Positions 6,416 to 6,766 of a stretch of DNA of 6,766 bases are shown piece after piece (within the stretch, counting starts at the first letter, position 1; the number at the start of each line of letters is the position of its first letter). The stretch comes from Bacillota bacterium (GTDB taxonomy: Bacteria > Bacillota > DSM-12270 > Thermacetogeniales > Thermacetogeniaceae). The stretch is from assembly GCA_030627585.1 (NCBI GenBank), contig DAOURU010000059.1, positions 1-6,766 of the forward strand, read 5' to 3'. The position numbers and the translations under genes were made by a program. The notes beneath the pieces were generated by a model. It saw only the letters and a program-made list of their open reading frames with translations, made no database searches and was not told the origin of the DNA.

Positions 6416-6444
6416 TTGACAGCACGAAAAAAATTTGGTTTAAT
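6416..6444 (+). promoter_or_regulatory. Sigma-A promoter of the cobalamin riboswitch leader
   Basis: TTGACA (6416-6421) is a perfect -35, followed by a 17-base spacer and TTTAAT (6439-6444), five of six to TATAAT. Transcription would start near 6451, about 17 bases before the riboswitch, which fits a leader that is transcribed constitutively and controlled downstream by termination. Confidence 0.8.
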
Positions 6445-6467
6445 TAAATACGAAAAATTTCATAGGA

Positions 6468-6640
6468 AGGCAAACAGGTGCCTCCTCCGGGAGGAGAATA
6501 GGGAAGTCATACGGGGCTTAATCCCCCCGCAAACGACGCGGTCCCGCCACTGTAGTCAGGGATTTTTGCCCTGTGCCACTGGGATTATCCTGGGAAGGCC
6601 GGGCAGAGTAAATGAACTGAGAGCCAGGAGACCTGCCTGC
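6468..6640 (+). promoter_or_regulatory. Cobalamin (adenosylcobalamin) riboswitch
   Basis: Aptamer that binds a cobalamin cofactor in the nascent RNA. All its landmark boxes occur in order: AGGTGCC (6476-6482), GGGAAGTC (6501-6508), a CGCAAACGACGCGGTCCCGCC stretch leading into GCCACTG (6546-6552), a second GCCACTG (6575-6581), GGGAAGGC (6592-6599) and the B12 box AGCCAGGAGACCTGCC (6622-6637). The outer P1 helix can form between CAGGT (6475-6479) and ACCTG (6631-6635). High cofactor normally shuts off the gene downstream, usually a B12 synthesis or transport gene or a B12-independent isozyme. That gene lies beyond the window. Confidence 0.97.
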
Positions 6641-6679
6641 TTGCGAGACACCCGCCTGCGAGGTCTGAGCGGGAGTAAA

Positions 6680-6704
6680 CTGAGGATGATGGAAAAGTCC
6701 TCAG
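6680..6704 (+). promoter_or_regulatory. Candidate antiterminator hairpin of the riboswitch
   Basis: CTGAGGA (6680-6686) can pair with TCCTCAG (6698-6704) around an 11-base loop. TCCTCAG is also the 5' core of the terminator stem, and CTGAGGA is repeated exactly in its 3' arm (6718-6724), so the two folds exclude each other. Upstream, AGACCT (6629-6634), part of P1, can instead pair with AGGTCT (6661-6666), a possible link between aptamer state and the switch. The precise mechanism is inferred from complementarity only. Confidence 0.5.
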
Positions 6705-6735
6705 CCGGATTTTTTGGCTGAGGACTTTTAATTTT
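6693..6735 (+). terminator. Riboswitch expression-platform terminator
   Basis: AAAAGTCCTCAGCC (6693-6706) and GGCTGAGGACTTTT (6716-6729) form a perfect 14-bp stem with a 9-base loop, followed by AATTTTTAT. It lies 52 bases after the aptamer and before the next ribosome binding site, so ligand-controlled termination is the likely output. Confidence 0.93.
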
Positions 6736-6757
6736 TATACAAGCAAATTATTGAGAT

Positions 6758-6766
6758 AGGAGGTGA
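6758..6766 (+). promoter_or_regulatory. Ribosome binding site of the cobalamin-regulated gene beyond the right edge
   Basis: AGGAGGTGA is a full complement to the 16S rRNA 3' end and is the last nine bases of the window. With ordinary spacing the start codon would be about 5-10 bases past the edge. The gene itself cannot be named from here. Confidence 0.85.

Noticed and set aside
6197..6721. Plus-strand frame of 174 codons
   Set aside because: It runs through the promoter, riboswitch and terminator, which are clearly non-coding.

Overview
The window looks like chromosomal DNA from a spore-forming, fairly GC-rich member of the Firmicutes (Clostridia), perhaps of the Peptococcaceae/Moorella/Desulfotomaculum type. 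This rests on an SLH-domain surface protein, a secreted glycoside hydrolase family 18 (GH18) protein of the spore-cortex-lytic type carrying a copper-amine-oxidase-like stalk domain, strong AGGAGG-type ribosome binding sites, U-tract terminators and a cobalamin riboswitch controlled by a terminator. The genus is an inference, not something the sequence states.

Layout from left to right. Positions 1-969 (minus) hold the 5' part of an S-layer-homology protein: signal peptide, three SLH modules, a bacterial Ig-like domain and a poly-glycine linker that runs off the left edge. As written, its frame is broken inside the first SLH module by the loss of one base near 770-775. Positions 970-1633 are a 664-base gene-free stretch with a clear minus-strand terminator (about 1141-1191) that no visible gene explains and a possible tandem Spo0A box (1493-1509). 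Positions 1634-2902 and 3043-4341 (plus) encode a GT4-like glycosyltransferase and a UDP-sugar 6-dehydrogenase of the WecC/TviB class, probably one transcription unit ending at a strong terminator at 4426-4470. Positions 4590-4672 carry a small direct repeat built on the word GCCTGTCCCT. Positions 4692-6077 (minus) encode the secreted stalk-domain GH18 protein. Its Shine-Dalgarno sequence sits in the loop of a perfect 9-bp inverted repeat.

The right end (6416-6766, plus) is a complete regulatory leader: a near-consensus sigma-A promoter, a canonical adenosylcobalamin riboswitch, a possible antiterminator, a 14-bp perfect terminator stem and a perfect AGGAGGTGA ribosome binding site at the last base. 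The cobalamin-regulated gene starts just beyond the window.

The four proteins share a cell-envelope theme. A UDP-hexosaminuronate-forming enzyme and a glycosyltransferase could supply a wall polysaccharide, SLH modules bind such secondary wall polymers, and the GH18 protein acts on peptidoglycan or a related glycan. That link is inferred from neighbourhood. I found no CRISPR array, tRNA, rRNA or transposase gene. No wholly new system is evident. The most useful leads are the unexplained terminator, the Shine-Dalgarno hairpin, the switch leader and the GCCTGTCCCT repeat.
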